Source: Flavobacterium bernardetii (GTDB lineage Bacteria > Bacteroidota > Bacteroidia > Flavobacteriales > Flavobacteriaceae). Taken from it: DNA of 64,000 nt. Location of the stretch: contig NZ_JAANOQ010000005.1 in the NCBI RefSeq assembly GCF_011305415.1, positions 124,001 to 188,000 on the forward strand, given 5' to 3'. Position numbers and translations under genes: made by a program. The notes beneath the pieces were generated by a model. The model did not search any database, was not told the origin of the DNA, and saw nothing but the letters and a program-made list of their open reading frames with translations. Positions 27,755 to 37,085 of the stretch are shown here, one piece after another (within the stretch, counting starts at the first letter, position 1; the number at the start of each line of letters is the position of its first letter).

Positions 27755-28864
27755 ATGAAACTAATAAATAAAATATCAAAAGCCATTGCAGTAGTTACTG
27801 TAGCTTTATTATCATTCTCTTGCGAAAATGATACAGAAAACGTAATTGAAAAATATCCAACAATTGCAGAAACTTTAGAAAAAAACTCAACAAATGACTA
27901 TACTGTTTTGGTAAAAGCATTAAAAGCAACTCAATTATTTGCTTTAACAACAAATCCAGGTTCATACACATTATTTGCGCCAAACAACGCCTCATTTTCA
28001 ACTTATTCATCAACATTGATTCCTGCTGGAACATTGGTTGAAGCTACAGATTTTACAACATTATCTGCTGCACAATTAGCGGAACTAAAAAGAGTATTAA
28101 TGAATCATTTTGTAGTAACTGGAACTTTAGCCTCAGATTTACCTGATGGCGGATATATCAAAACATATTCTCCATATTTACTTTCTACATCTATTGGATT
28201 AAGTGCATATGTAACTAAAACAAGTGGAATAGTAATTAACGGAGGAACAACAAACGGAGGAACAAAAGTAACTAAAGGTGATATTAATGCAAGTAACGGA
28301 GTTATTCATTATGTAGAGTCTGTTATGAAATTACCTACACTTGTTAGTACAGTAATTGCAAATCCAAATTTATCAACATTATTAACTGTTGTTACGGATC
28401 CTGCACAAGCTGCTGTGTTAGCTCAATTAACAACACCTGCGAGTAATACACAAATATTTGCACCAACCAATGCAGCTTTTACAACTGCACTTGCTACAGG
28501 TGGTTATTTAAATGGTAAATCTGCCGCTGATATTACAAAAATATTGCGTTATCATTTAGCTACCGCTGGCTCTTTTACTCAAACTGCGATTATTGGTACT
28601 TCTACTGGTAACATTAATAACGGAGCATCATCTGCAACATCATTTTTACCAACTGCAGCAACAACTGATGCTACAGTGACAACAAGAGTAAATTTAGGAA
28701 CTTCAACTACTATTTTTCAAACTTTTAGAATTGAAAAAAATTCAGTGAAATTATTTGAAAACCCAGCTCTTACAGTACCCGCATCAAACATTAAAACCGT
28801 AAATATTCATACATCAAACGGAATAATCCATCTTATCGATAGAGTTTTACAGCCTGTACTTTAA
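27755..28864 (+). CDS. surface lipoprotein with two fasciclin (FAS1) domains
   Basis: The 369-residue protein has a lipoprotein signal with lipobox LLSFSC (Cys 23), followed by acidic residues ENDTENV, which in some Flavobacteriaceae mark export to the cell surface (inference). Two FAS1 domains follow: residues ~38-187 (SYTLFAPNNASFS; GVIHYVESVMKLP) and ~195-368 (TQIFAPTNAAFTTA; NGIIHLIDRVLQP). FAS1 domains mediate adhesion or binding of carbohydrates or proteins. Located right after the TonB receptor and before a hairpin terminator, so they form a two-gene operon. Confidence 0.9.
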   Translation: MKLINKISKAIAVVTVALLSFSCENDTENVIEKYPTIAETLEKNSTNDYTVLVKALKATQLFALTTNPGSYTLFAPNNASFSTYSSTLIPAGTLVEATDFTTLSAAQLAELKRVLMNHFVVTGTLASDLPDGGYIKTYSPYLLSTSIGLSAYVTKTSGIVINGGTTNGGTKVTKGDINASNGVIHYVESVMKLPTLVSTVIANPNLSTLLTVVTDPAQAAVLAQLTTPASNTQIFAPTNAAFTTALATGGYLNGKSAADITKILRYHLATAGSFTQTAIIGTSTGNINNGASSATSFLPTAATTDATVTTRVNLGTSTTIFQTFRIEKNSVKLFENPALTVPASNIKTVNIHTSNGIIHLIDRVLQPVL

Positions 28865-28884
28865 TTTAAATAAAAAATTTAGAG

Positions 28885-28919
28885 ACCGTTTTGATTAATT
28901 TCAAGGCGGTTTTTTTTTA
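28885..28919 (+). terminator. terminator of the TonB receptor/FAS1 operon
   Basis: The stem ACCGTTTTGA pairs with TCAAGGCGGT (two G-T pairs), followed by nine T. Confidence 0.8.
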
Positions 28920-28952
28920 TCTTATAAAATCTTACATTTACAAAAAAAAAGG

Positions 28953-30398
28953 ATGGTATTAAGTAGGTTTTGGTTAGCGATTTTTATTTCGTCAATTGCA
29001 TTTGTAATTATTGGATTATTTGCTGGAAATAGTTATTCTGTAGATTTTGTTTTAAACGGTAAAAAAGATGATCCGATTTTAATTTCTGAAAAATACTTAA
29101 AAGAAATTCCAGAGTTTATTCAAGATAGTATTCAAAAATCTGACGAAAAAACGTTTACTATAAATCGAGACACTTTAAATGCCGATACCACTTACGTATA
29201 TAAAAGTCAAACCGTAAAAATATTTAGTGGCAAACAAAAATCAGATGGTTTATTGCCCACATGTAAATTCAGTTTGTTCGAAATCATTTTACCTTTAATT
29301 GCCTATTTAGCTTTTTTCTGTGGCTTAATGGAATTGCTAATTATTTCTGGAGCTTCGGAAAAATTAGCCAAAAAACTAAGTCCTGTTTTTGAAAAAGTTT
29401 TTCCTTCGATTCCAAAAAATCATGAATCGATTTCCTATATGACTTTAAATTTTGCAGCCAATTTTCTTGGATTAGATTCGGCCGCCACGCCTTTCGGATT
29501 AAAAGCCATGCAAAGTCTACAAGAATTAAATCCTGATAAAGACAAAGCCAGCGATGCACAAATTATGTTTATGTGTTTGCACGCTGCTGGTTTAACTTTA
29601 ATTCCAACTTCAATTATTGGATATCGTGCAGCAGAACATGCGGCCAATCCAGCAGATGTGATGTTACCTTGTATTATCACATCTTTCATCGGAACAATTG
29701 CCGCGTTTTTATTGGTCGGAATTAGACAAAAACTAAACTTCAAAAGTTTTACATTATTAGGAGCCATTGGAATTATTGTAGGTGCAATAGCAGGTTTAAT
29801 GTGGTATATCAATGGTTTAGATATAATTGGTAAAAATTATTTTACAGGAAATTTATCCGGTTTAATGTTAATTGGAATCATAGGTTTTACTTTAATATTT
29901 TCATTCATTCACGAAAAAAAATTCATCGAAAAAGAAACTACCATTTTCGATACTTTCGTAGAAGGTGCGAAAAATGGTGTGACTACAGGTGTGAAAATTT
30001 TCCCTTATGTAATGGGAATGTTAGTAGCCATTTCATTTTTTAGAAATAGCGGTTTGTTCGAAATTATAAGTAACGGACTATCCTTCGCTTTTTCAAACAT
30101 TGGAGTTTCAAAAGACATTACGAATTCCTTACCAGTCGCCATGTTACGACCTTTTAGTTCAGGCGGTTCCCGTGGCTTTATGATTGATTCGATGAAAACT
30201 TTTGGCGTAGATTCGTTAACAGGAAGATTAAGTTGTATTTTCCAATGTAGTGCTGAAACAACATTTTACGTAATTGCCGTTTATTTTGGAAGTATAAACA
30301 TCAAAAACACGCGCTACACTTTAGGAATGATGCTTTTAGTAGATTTAATTTGTGTAATTTCTGCTATTTTGGTGGCGAGTTGGTTTTTTGTGAAATAG
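28953..30398 (+). CDS. Gate-domain (nucleoside recognition, SpmA/SpmB-like) inner-membrane protein
   Basis: The 481-residue membrane protein has two halves resembling fused spore-maturation proteins A and B: the first with ESISYMTLNFAANFLGLDSAATPFGLKAM, the second with PVAMLRPFSSGGSRGFMIDSM and the IFQCSAETTFYVIAVYFG stretch. These are marks of the nucleoside-recognition (Gate) domain family, whose members transport nucleosides or are of unknown transport function. An extra segment of ~80 residues after the first helix (residues ~25-105) is predicted to lie outside the membrane. In non-sporulating Bacteroidota the role is unknown. The stop is followed within 11 bp by the first REP palindrome. 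Confidence 0.85.
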   Translation: MVLSRFWLAIFISSIAFVIIGLFAGNSYSVDFVLNGKKDDPILISEKYLKEIPEFIQDSIQKSDEKTFTINRDTLNADTTYVYKSQTVKIFSGKQKSDGLLPTCKFSLFEIILPLIAYLAFFCGLMELLIISGASEKLAKKLSPVFEKVFPSIPKNHESISYMTLNFAANFLGLDSAATPFGLKAMQSLQELNPDKDKASDAQIMFMCLHAAGLTLIPTSIIGYRAAEHAANPADVMLPCIITSFIGTIAAFLLVGIRQKLNFKSFTLLGAIGIIVGAIAGLMWYINGLDIIGKNYFTGNLSGLMLIGIIGFTLIFSFIHEKKFIEKETTIFDTFVEGAKNGVTTGVKIFPYVMGMLVAISFFRNSGLFEIISNGLSFAFSNIGVSKDITNSLPVAMLRPFSSGGSRGFMIDSMKTFGVDSLTGRLSCIFQCSAETTFYVIAVYFGSINIKNTRYTLGMMLLVDLICVISAILVASWFFVK

Positions 30399-30408
30399 TG
30401 TTTCTTTT

Positions 30409-30436
30409 CCTGCAAGGTTTCCAAAACCTTGTAGGT
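30409..30436. repeat. REP palindrome 1 upstream of the RAYT gene
   Basis: A 28-bp imperfect palindrome, left arm CCTGCAAGGTTT and right arm AAACCTTGTAGG. The same palindrome occurs at 30472-30500 and 31070-31098. Confidence 0.85.
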
Positions 30437-30471
30437 ATTTCAAATAATACAAAATATGTTAAACAAACCAA

Positions 30472-30500
30472 ACCTACAAGGTTTCAAAAACCTTGCAGGT
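30472..30500. repeat. REP palindrome 2 upstream of the RAYT gene
   Basis: A 29-bp palindrome with arms ACCTACAAGGTTT and AACCTTGCAGGT. It is in opposite orientation to REP 1, judging by the TAC/TGC mismatch in the arms, and ends 16 bp before the RAYT ATG. Confidence 0.85.
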
Positions 30501-30516
30501 TAAAAATATACGCCAA

Positions 30517-31065
30517 ATGAAACTTGAAATTTTAGAAAAAGACAAAATTTATCATATTTACAATAGAGGAATTAATGGAGAACCTATTTTTACTTCCGAT
30601 GAAAATAAAAGATATTTTTTGAAACTTTATTTGAAATATCTAGAAAACAAAGTTGAAACATTTGCATACTGTTTAATGGATAATCATTTTCATTTTGTAA
30701 TTCGAATTAATAATGAAACAGAAGTAACACAAGCATTATCAAATTTATTTAATGCTTATGCAAAATCTTTCAATAAACAACAAAATAGAACTGGAAGTTT
30801 GTTTGAAAAACATTTCAAAAGAATTCAAATTGAAAATGAAGAATATTTAAAAAATGTCATTCAGTACATTCATTTAAATCCAAAACACCACTTAGATATG
30901 GATTATAAAAGTTTTACTTTTTCTTCCTACCTAACAATTCTTTCTAATAAAGCAACTAATTTATTAAGAAATGAAGTTATTCGTTTATTTGAAGACATCG
31001 ATAACTTTATTTATTGTCACGATTTTAAAAATGAAGTTTTATCAGAAAAACAAAAGCTAGAATAA
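30517..31065 (+). CDS. REP-associated tyrosine transposase (RAYT, Y1_Tnp family)
   Basis: The 182-residue protein is a HUH single-strand endonuclease of the IS200/IS605-related RAYT type. It has the HUH pair at His57-Phe-His59 (CLMDNHFHFVIR) and the catalytic Tyr117 in IQYIHLNPKHH, together with the IYNRG opening (YHIYNRGING) and GSLFEKHFKRI typical of the family. These enzymes nick REP palindromes rather than moving a classical insertion sequence. Three palindromes bracket the gene, two before and one 5 bp after, so substrate and enzyme lie together. The start is the ATG at 30517; the longer frame opens at a TTG inside REP 2. It looks intact. Confidence 0.92.
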   Translation: MKLEILEKDKIYHIYNRGINGEPIFTSDENKRYFLKLYLKYLENKVETFAYCLMDNHFHFVIRINNETEVTQALSNLFNAYAKSFNKQQNRTGSLFEKHFKRIQIENEEYLKNVIQYIHLNPKHHLDMDYKSFTFSSYLTILSNKATNLLRNEVIRLFEDIDNFIYCHDFKNEVLSEKQKLE

Positions 31066-31069
31066 AAAA

Positions 31070-31098
31070 ACCTACAAGGTTTTGAAAACCTTGCAGGT
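31070..31098. repeat. REP palindrome 3 downstream of the RAYT gene
   Basis: A 29-bp palindrome with arms ACCTACAAGGTTTT and AAAACCTTGCAGGT, 5 bp after the RAYT stop and in the same orientation as REP 2. Confidence 0.85.
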
Positions 31099-31143
31099 TA
31101 GAAAAATAATATTTCATAACTTTACATTTCAAAACACATACAA

Positions 31144-32745
31144 ATGGACTTTATATATCAAGAACCGTATCCAATTTTAAAAGACGATACAACCTACAAA
31201 AAATTAACTTCAGATTTTGTAAAAGTGGAACAATTAGGCGACAGAGAAATCTTAGTCGTTGATCCAAAAGGTTTAGAATTATTAGCGCAAGAAGCTATGG
31301 ACGATGTTTCTTTCATGTTACGTTCGGCACATTTACAAAAATTACGAAATATTATTGAAGACCCAGAAGCTACTGACAACGACCGTTTTGTAGCGTATAA
31401 TTTATTACAAAATGCTGCTGTAGCAGTAGAAGGCCAATTACCTTCTTGCCAAGATACTGGAACTGCAATTGTAGTTGCCAAAAAAGGTGAAAACGTTTAC
31501 ACAGGTGTGGAAGATGGGGAATGGTTATCGAAAGGAATTTTCAATACCTACCAAAATAAAAATCTTAGATATTCGCAAATTGTTCCAATTTCGATGTTTG
31601 AAGAAAAAAATTCAGGTTCAAACTTACCAGCTCAAATTGATATTTACGCTAAAAAAGGAAATTCGTATGAATTCTTATTTTTAACAAAAGGTGGTGGTTC
31701 AGCTAACAAAACCTTCTTATATCAAAAAACAAAATCGTTATTAAACGACAAGTCTTTAGAAGAATTTGTTCGTGAGCGTATTATGGATTTAGGAACTGCT
31801 GCTTGTCCGCCTTACCATTTAGCTTTAGTAATCGGTGGAACTTCTGCGGAAGCGAATTTAGCGACTGTGAAAAAAGCATCAGCGGGATATTACGACAATT
31901 TACCAACTTCTGGAAACATGTCGGGTCAAGCTTTTCGCGATTTAGAATGGGAAAAAAGAGTACAACAAATTTGTCAAGAAAGTCAAATTGGAGCACAATT
32001 TGGTGGAAAATATTTAACACATGATGTTCGAGTGATTCGTTTACCACGTCACGCCGCTTCTTGTCCGGTTGGAATGGGAGTTTCTTGTTCGGCGGATAGA
32101 AATATCAAAGGAAAAATCAATAAAGATGGAATTTTCTTAGAGCAATTAGAAACGAATCCTGGTCAGTTTTTACCTGCAACAGCTCCACATTTAGAACCAG
32201 CTGTTGATGTGGATTTAAACAAACCAATGGCAGAAATTTTAGCAGAATTATCGAAATACCCAATCAAAACACGTTTGAAATTAAACGGAACATTGATTGT
32301 GGCAAGAGATATCGCTCACGCAAAAATTAAAGAATTATTAGACGCTGGACAACCAATGCCAGAGTATTTCAAAAATCATCCGGTTTATTATGCGGGTCCA
32401 GCTAAAACACCGGACGGCATGCCTTCAGGAAGTTTCGGACCAACAACAGCAGGAAGAATGGACGTTTATGTAGATGAATTCCAAGCGGCTGGTGGAAGTA
32501 TGATTATGTTAGCCAAAGGAAACAGAAGCAAAGACGTAATGAACGCTTGCCATAAATATGGTGGCTTTTATTTAGGTTCGATTGGTGGACCTGCAGCGAT
32601 TTTAGCAAAAGAAAATATCTTATCTGTAGAAGTAGTAGATTTTGAAGAATTAGGTATGGAAGCCGTTCGTAAAATTACAGTGAAAGATTTCCCAGCGTTT
32701 ATTATTACAGATGATAAAGGAAATGATTTCTTTGCGAATCTTTAA
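31144..32745 (+). CDS. fumarate hydratase, class I (iron-sulfur type)
   Basis: The 533-residue protein is a full-length, single-chain class I fumarase of the TCA cycle. The N-terminal alpha-type domain contains [17 protein letters not shown], with a cluster Cys; further Cys lie in [16 protein letters not shown] and [17 protein letters not shown]. The C-terminal beta-type domain has [19 protein letters not shown] and the [18 protein letters not shown] stretch. The enzyme should carry an oxygen-sensitive 4Fe-4S cluster. It is a single gene between the REP unit and a bidirectional terminator. E. coli homologues are fumA/fumB. Confidence 0.96.
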   Translation: MDFIYQEPYPILKDDTTYKKLTSDFVKVEQLGDREILVVDPKGLELLAQEAMDDVSFMLRSAHLQKLRNIIEDPEATDNDRFVAYNLLQNAAVAVEGQLPSCQDTGTAIVVAKKGENVYTGVEDGEWLSKGIFNTYQNKNLRYSQIVPISMFEEKNSGSNLPAQIDIYAKKGNSYEFLFLTKGGGSANKTFLYQKTKSLLNDKSLEEFVRERIMDLGTAACPPYHLALVIGGTSAEANLATVKKASAGYYDNLPTSGNMSGQAFRDLEWEKRVQQICQESQIGAQFGGKYLTHDVRVIRLPRHAASCPVGMGVSCSADRNIKGKINKDGIFLEQLETNPGQFLPATAPHLEPAVDVDLNKPMAEILAELSKYPIKTRLKLNGTLIVARDIAHAKIKELLDAGQPMPEYFKNHPVYYAGPAKTPDGMPSGSFGPTTAGRMDVYVDEFQAAGGSMIMLAKGNRSKDVMNACHKYGGFYLGSIGGPAAILAKENILSVEVVDFEELGMEAVRKITVKDFPAFIITDDKGNDFFANL

Positions 32746-32754
32746 AAAAGTTTT

Positions 32755-32834
32755 CAGTCTCAGTTTTCAGTTTTAAAAAATAAATACAAAAAAGCCCAAA
32801 AATTATTTTTGGGCTTTTTTGTATACTGAGACTG
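32755..32834. repeat. inverted repeat flanking the convergent terminator
   Basis: The arms CAGTCTCAGT (32755-32764) and ACTGAGACTG (32825-32834) flank the terminator hairpin. Each arm is embedded in a longer imperfect match (TTTCAGTC-type). Confidence 0.6.
32788..32820. terminator. bidirectional terminator between fumarase and rRNA methyltransferase
   Basis: A perfect 15-bp stem, AAAAAAGCCCAAAAA against TTTTTGGGCTTTTTT, with a 3-nt loop. It sits between two convergent genes and has A/T tails on both sides. Confidence 0.88.
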
Positions 32835-32845
32835 CGACTGAAACT

Positions 32846-34012
32846 TTATTCCACAAACAACACCAATCCTTTTAAGTAATGTCCTTCTGGATGGTAAATG
32901 TTGGTTGGATGATCTGGACCTTGTCCTAATTTGTGTAACACTCTAATGTTTCTTCCTGATTCGATGGCTGCTGCGGCAACTGTGTTGTAAAATAATACAT
33001 CATCGATAACTTGCGAACAAGAGAACGTGAATAAAATTCCGTTTGGCGCTAAAGCTTTTAAACCTGCTATATTTAAACGTTTGTACGCTTGAGTTGCTGT
33101 ATGTTTACTTTTGATGCTTTTCGCGAAAGCTGGTGGGTCTAAAACGATTACATCGTAATGTTGCGTGTGTTCTCTCATGAAATTAAACACATCATCGGCT
33201 ACGGCTGTATGATTTGCTTTTGGAAAATTTAATTCCATATTGCTTGCGGCTAAATCAACAGCTTTTTGAGAAATGTCTACCGAAGTTACTAATTCTGCTC
33301 CTGCGTTCATCGCATAAATAGAAAAACCACCGGTGTAACAAAACGTATTTAATACTTTTTTACCTTTTGAAAATTCACCTAATAATTTTCTGTTTTCGCG
33401 TTGGTCTAAAAAGAAACCTGTTTTTTGACCTTCTACCCAGTTTACTGAAAATAGAATATTGTTTTCTCTTGCAACTGTATCGGCTTTAGTTCCGAATAAG
33501 AAATAATCAGTTCCTGTATTTGGAAGTGTTCCGGCACTTTTGCAATAAATCGTATCGCAATGGTTTGAGAAATTTGATTGAATCGCTTCAGCAATTTCTT
33601 TCATTTGAAGAAAAACACCAGTTGAATGGGCTTGAATCACCCAGTTTTTATCGTAATAATCGATGATTAATCCTGAAATTCCATCTCCTTCTCCATGAAT
33701 CACACGGAAAGCATTCGTAACTTCAAAATCTAATAATTGCGTACGTAAATACCAAGCCGATTGCAATTTGTCTTTCCAAAAAGTTTCTGAAAAAACTTCC
33801 GTTCCGAAGGTTAAAATTCGAACCACGATACTTCCTTTATCACTGAAATATCCTGTTCCTAAATGGTTGTGATCTGAATCGACTACATCTACCATTTCCC
33901 CATCATTCAATTCTTGTGTCACGGCATAAACCGCACCACTAAAAACCCAAGGATGACGACGTTGAATAGATTTTTCTTTACCTTTTTTTAAAATTACTTT
34001 TGGAAAACTCAT
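32846..34012 (-). CDS. class I SAM-dependent rRNA methyltransferase (RlmI-like, 23S m5C)
   Basis: The 388-residue product has an N-terminal PUA RNA-binding domain (RRHPWVFSGAV...) and a Rossmann methyltransferase domain. GKKVLNTFCYTGGFSIYAMNAGA is the SAM-binding motif I and VIVLDPPAFAKS the DPPxF catalytic motif, with a TFSCSQVI Cys expected in 5-methylcytosine enzymes. The closest characterised protein is RlmI, which methylates 23S rRNA C1962; the exact target here is inferred from family. It is a single gene, convergent with fumarase. Confidence 0.92.
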   Translation of the reverse strand: MSFPKVILKKGKEKSIQRRHPWVFSGAVYAVTQELNDGEMVDVVDSDHNHLGTGYFSDKGSIVVRILTFGTEVFSETFWKDKLQSAWYLRTQLLDFEVTNAFRVIHGEGDGISGLIIDYYDKNWVIQAHSTGVFLQMKEIAEAIQSNFSNHCDTIYCKSAGTLPNTGTDYFLFGTKADTVARENNILFSVNWVEGQKTGFFLDQRENRKLLGEFSKGKKVLNTFCYTGGFSIYAMNAGAELVTSVDISQKAVDLAASNMELNFPKANHTAVADDVFNFMREHTQHYDVIVLDPPAFAKSIKSKHTATQAYKRLNIAGLKALAPNGILFTFSCSQVIDDVLFYNTVAAAAIESGRNIRVLHKLGQGPDHPTNIYHPEGHYLKGLVLFVE

Positions 34013-34052
34013 TGCTTATCTTTTTTGCAAAATTACTTTAACTTAATGGAAT

Positions 34053-34082
34053 AAAAAAACGCCCCGAAATTCGAGACGTTTT
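34053..34082 (-). terminator. terminator downstream of the M4 peptidase gene
   Basis: On the minus strand a 13-bp stem (two G-T pairs) with core ACGTCTCGAA/TTCGGGGCGT is followed by T residues. Confidence 0.75.
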
Positions 34083-34102
34083 AATTTAATATTTATTTAA
34101 AA

Positions 34103-36880
34103 TTATTCTTTAATGAATTTTTTAGTAATCGATTTTTGACCGTCATTTATTTGTAAAATATAAACTCCAGCATTTAAATTAGAAACATTTAAGGAGTTAT
34201 TTTCAATACTTCCAGATTTTACAACTTGTCCTAAATAGTTGATAACTGTATAGTTTAATTTAGTTGCACTATTTGTTTCAATGTTTAATATATCTCTTGT
34301 TGGATTTGGATATAAAGACACTATAGTTAATGCATCATTAGAATTGTTTTCTGCAAGAGTTGAAATCGTAGCAGTAGCTAAAATATTTACTGAATAATCT
34401 TCTACTTGTCCGTAAGATAAAGTTTCACATGAAGTTGGAATTCCGTTATATTTCATTGAAACTCTCATTCTTGTTGATCCAACAGTAGCAGTAGTTGGAA
34501 CTGTGAAAGAACCTGAAGCTGTAGTTGCTGTAGAAGTTGCTTTTGAATATACTAATTCTCCAGCATCTGTAAATAATCCGTTTTTGTTGTAATCAATCCA
34601 TACGGCATATCCTTCACTATAAACAGTAGATGTCCACGATGGAGTAATTGTAATGGTATTAGCTGTTCCTCTAGTTAAATTCGTAGATAAAGCTGTGAAA
34701 TTTTCATATCCTGCAGTACCTGTTGAAGGATTATTAATTGTACCTAAAACAACTCTAGCAATTTTTTCATCTGCTGTACTACTACTTGTTGAAGCACAAT
34801 AAGTAACTGCACTACCAGCTAAAGTAGTTACATTCACTACATTACTTGAAGCAGATAAATTATTCGCCGCATCTTTTGCTTTTACAGAAAAAGTATAAGC
34901 TGTAGAAGCCGTTAATCCTGAAGCTACATAATTTGTAGTTGTAACAGTTGCTAATAAAGTAGTTCCTCTGTATACATTATAACCTGTAACTGCCACATTA
35001 TCTGTAGAAGCTGTCCAAGTTAAATTTGTAGAAGATGCTGTTGTTCCTGATGCTGCTAAACTTGCTGGTGTTGACGGCGCTGTAGTATCTGTTGAACCTG
35101 CATAAGCCGCTCCGACTCCAACAGCATACCATGCGTTTGTTGTTGCAATTACTTCTGGAGTTCCAGCTCCATATAAATCTATTGCAGATTGAATAGAACC
35201 TGTTCTAGCATTTGCGAAAGTTGAATTAGCAGATAAATAATTAACTTCTGTACGATAGGCAATTTTTGCCGCTTTATCAATAGTAATTCCTGTTACGTTA
35301 AATGCGTTTCCGATATCATTTGTACCCGATTTTCCAATTGATAAAATATAAAACCAGTGGTTCATAACACCAGAATTAGTATGTACACCACAATAATCAT
35401 TGGTTTGAGTTGGAGTACAATTAGGATTTATCCAATACGTTCCGCCATAAGTATCAGGCTGCCCTTCTGCATTTGGATTACTCATAGAACGAAGTGCTGC
35501 ATGTCCAGATCTCATTTCAATATCTTCACCAATTAACCAAGGTTGTTTGGTTGGAGCTGCGAAATATTCCACACAAGCTGCCCAGATATCTGAAAAACCT
35601 TCGTTCATCGCACCTGATTCTTTCTGATAGGCTAAATTTGCTGTGTTAGAACAAACAGCATGTCCGATTTCATGTGCTGCGACATCTAAAGATGTTAATG
35701 CGTTAAAACCACCTGTTCCGCTTCCATCTCCATAAGTCATTCTTGAACCATCCCAATAGGCATTATTATAATTTGAGCTATAATGAACATAACTGTTAAT
35801 TTTTGCACCTGCATTGTTATAACTATTTCTAGTATGTTTAACACTAAAATAATCATACGTCATTTCTGCACCCCAATGTGCGTCTAAAGCCGCATTATCT
35901 TTATTGGTATTATTAAATTCTGCAGCTGTCCAATTATTATCAACATCAGTAAAATTTACCGCAGTAGAATAATTAGTTCCTTTTTTCATATTGTAAGTTT
36001 GTGCACCTCCACCTCTTGTATTATCAGATAAGATATAGGATGACCCGCTTAATAATGTTTGAATTTGTTGTGTTCCACTATAACGAGTTGCTGCATTTGC
36101 GGCAACAACTAGAGACGTGTTTTTAAACAAGTCAAAGCTTTGAGGTTTTTCTATGTTCTTAGTAAATGCTGTTTTTGTAGTTTTTGCACCATGCGCGTGT
36201 TCTCCTAAATGTTTAATAGTTGCGTTATAAAATAAAATTTCACCTGTATTAGCATCAATATACAAATCACCTCTACTAACTGGATTAGTGGCATAAATAT
36301 CAAACTTATAAGCCAGTTTTACATTATCAAAATCTTGTTTTTTGACTTCAGCATCGATTATTGGTAAAAAAACCAATTCACCAACAGGCATTTGGTATTT
36401 AATACTTTCTGCTTCAACAGTATTTTCCCACATGTAACTTTTAGCGCCAGTGTAATTTTTTGCCATGATAAAAGCATCTTGAGCAGAAATTTGTGGTGCA
36501 TTTGAAACATCCGGAATGTTGTAAAATTCTCCACTCATTGAAGTGACTTTTCCTTGTTTAGAATGAATAGAATACGTGGCGAATTCTACTTTAACACCTT
36601 TGTGAAATAATTGAAATTTCTCATGATTATATCCTAAATCGTCAATTTCAGTTGAAATAGAATTTAGAGATTGATGTGCTTTAAGGCCTAATTGATCTTT
36701 GAAAATTTGAGTAGAATTAGAACTTTTAAAATTCGAATTCTCATTAAATGTAATTAGACTAGGAATTCCATTACTGTTTACTTCTTTTTGTTTTACATGT
36801 TTGTCTGTCTCTTGGGCAAAAGCAACAAACGAAAACAATGTTAATGTGGCCAAGCCTACATTTCTAAAATTTTGTTTCAT
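34103..36880 (-). CDS. secreted M4 (thermolysin-like) metallopeptidase with FNIII, GEVED and T9SS C-terminal domains
   Basis: The 925-residue protease has a signal peptide (..TLTLFSFVAFAQ), FTP and PepSY-like propeptide segments (residues ~30-220), then the catalytic domain with HEIGH near residue 401 and the downstream GAMNEGFSDIWA motif supplying the third zinc ligand. A fibronectin type III domain (~605-690, APSTPASLAASGTTAS) and a GEVED-type beta domain (~695-835) follow. The last ~75 residues are a type A type IX sorting domain (SLYPNPTRDILNIE ... KKFIKE). It should cross the outer membrane through the T9SS used for gliding. A good promoter precedes it. Extracellular proteolysis is the likely role. 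Confidence 0.95.
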   Translation of the reverse strand: MKQNFRNVGLATLTLFSFVAFAQETDKHVKQKEVNSNGIPSLITFNENSNFKSSNSTQIFKDQLGLKAHQSLNSISTEIDDLGYNHEKFQLFHKGVKVEFATYSIHSKQGKVTSMSGEFYNIPDVSNAPQISAQDAFIMAKNYTGAKSYMWENTVEAESIKYQMPVGELVFLPIIDAEVKKQDFDNVKLAYKFDIYATNPVSRGDLYIDANTGEILFYNATIKHLGEHAHGAKTTKTAFTKNIEKPQSFDLFKNTSLVVAANAATRYSGTQQIQTLLSGSSYILSDNTRGGGAQTYNMKKGTNYSTAVNFTDVDNNWTAAEFNNTNKDNAALDAHWGAEMTYDYFSVKHTRNSYNNAGAKINSYVHYSSNYNNAYWDGSRMTYGDGSGTGGFNALTSLDVAAHEIGHAVCSNTANLAYQKESGAMNEGFSDIWAACVEYFAAPTKQPWLIGEDIEMRSGHAALRSMSNPNAEGQPDTYGGTYWINPNCTPTQTNDYCGVHTNSGVMNHWFYILSIGKSGTNDIGNAFNVTGITIDKAAKIAYRTEVNYLSANSTFANARTGSIQSAIDLYGAGTPEVIATTNAWYAVGVGAAYAGSTDTTAPSTPASLAASGTTASSTNLTWTASTDNVAVTGYNVYRGTTLLATVTTTNYVASGLTASTAYTFSVKAKDAANNLSASSNVVNVTTLAGSAVTYCASTSSSTADEKIARVVLGTINNPSTGTAGYENFTALSTNLTRGTANTITITPSWTSTVYSEGYAVWIDYNKNGLFTDAGELVYSKATSTATTASGSFTVPTTATVGSTRMRVSMKYNGIPTSCETLSYGQVEDYSVNILATATISTLAENNSNDALTIVSLYPNPTRDILNIETNSATKLNYTVINYLGQVVKSGSIENNSLNVSNLNAGVYILQINDGQKSITKKFIKE

Positions 36881-36932
36881 AATTAATGTTTTTTGGTTAG
36901 TTAGTCAATTCAGTAGTAGCTGAATGTTGAAT

Positions 36933-36963
36933 CAAAACTATTTACTATTATTATAAAAACAAA
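36933..36963 (-). promoter_or_regulatory. promoter of the M4 peptidase gene
   Basis: On the minus strand TTTG (36960-36963), a 19-bp spacer and TAGTTTTG (36933-36940) give an ideal Bacteroidota promoter, 52 bp before the ATG. Confidence 0.65.
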
Positions 36964-37038
36964 TTTTTTTATAAATTTTTATTGAATTATTAGTGTTTTT
37001 GTGTTTTTGTTGAATTTTCCTTAATTTTAAATAAATAA

Positions 37039-37063
37039 AAAAGCGACTAAAAAAGTCGCTTTT
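37039..37063 (-). terminator. terminator downstream of scoB
   Basis: A perfect 10-bp stem AAAAGCGACT/AGTCGCTTTT with a 5-nt loop, 22 bp after the scoB stop and at the end of the ricT-to-scoB transcription unit. Confidence 0.8.
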
Positions 37064-37085
37064 AAATAATAAAATTAAAAATATC

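Noticed and set aside
30493..31065. IS200/IS605 insertion sequence
   Set aside because: The transposase is of the RAYT subgroup with REP palindromes and no tnpB or typical IS ends; it is better described as a REP-associated domesticated-type transposase.
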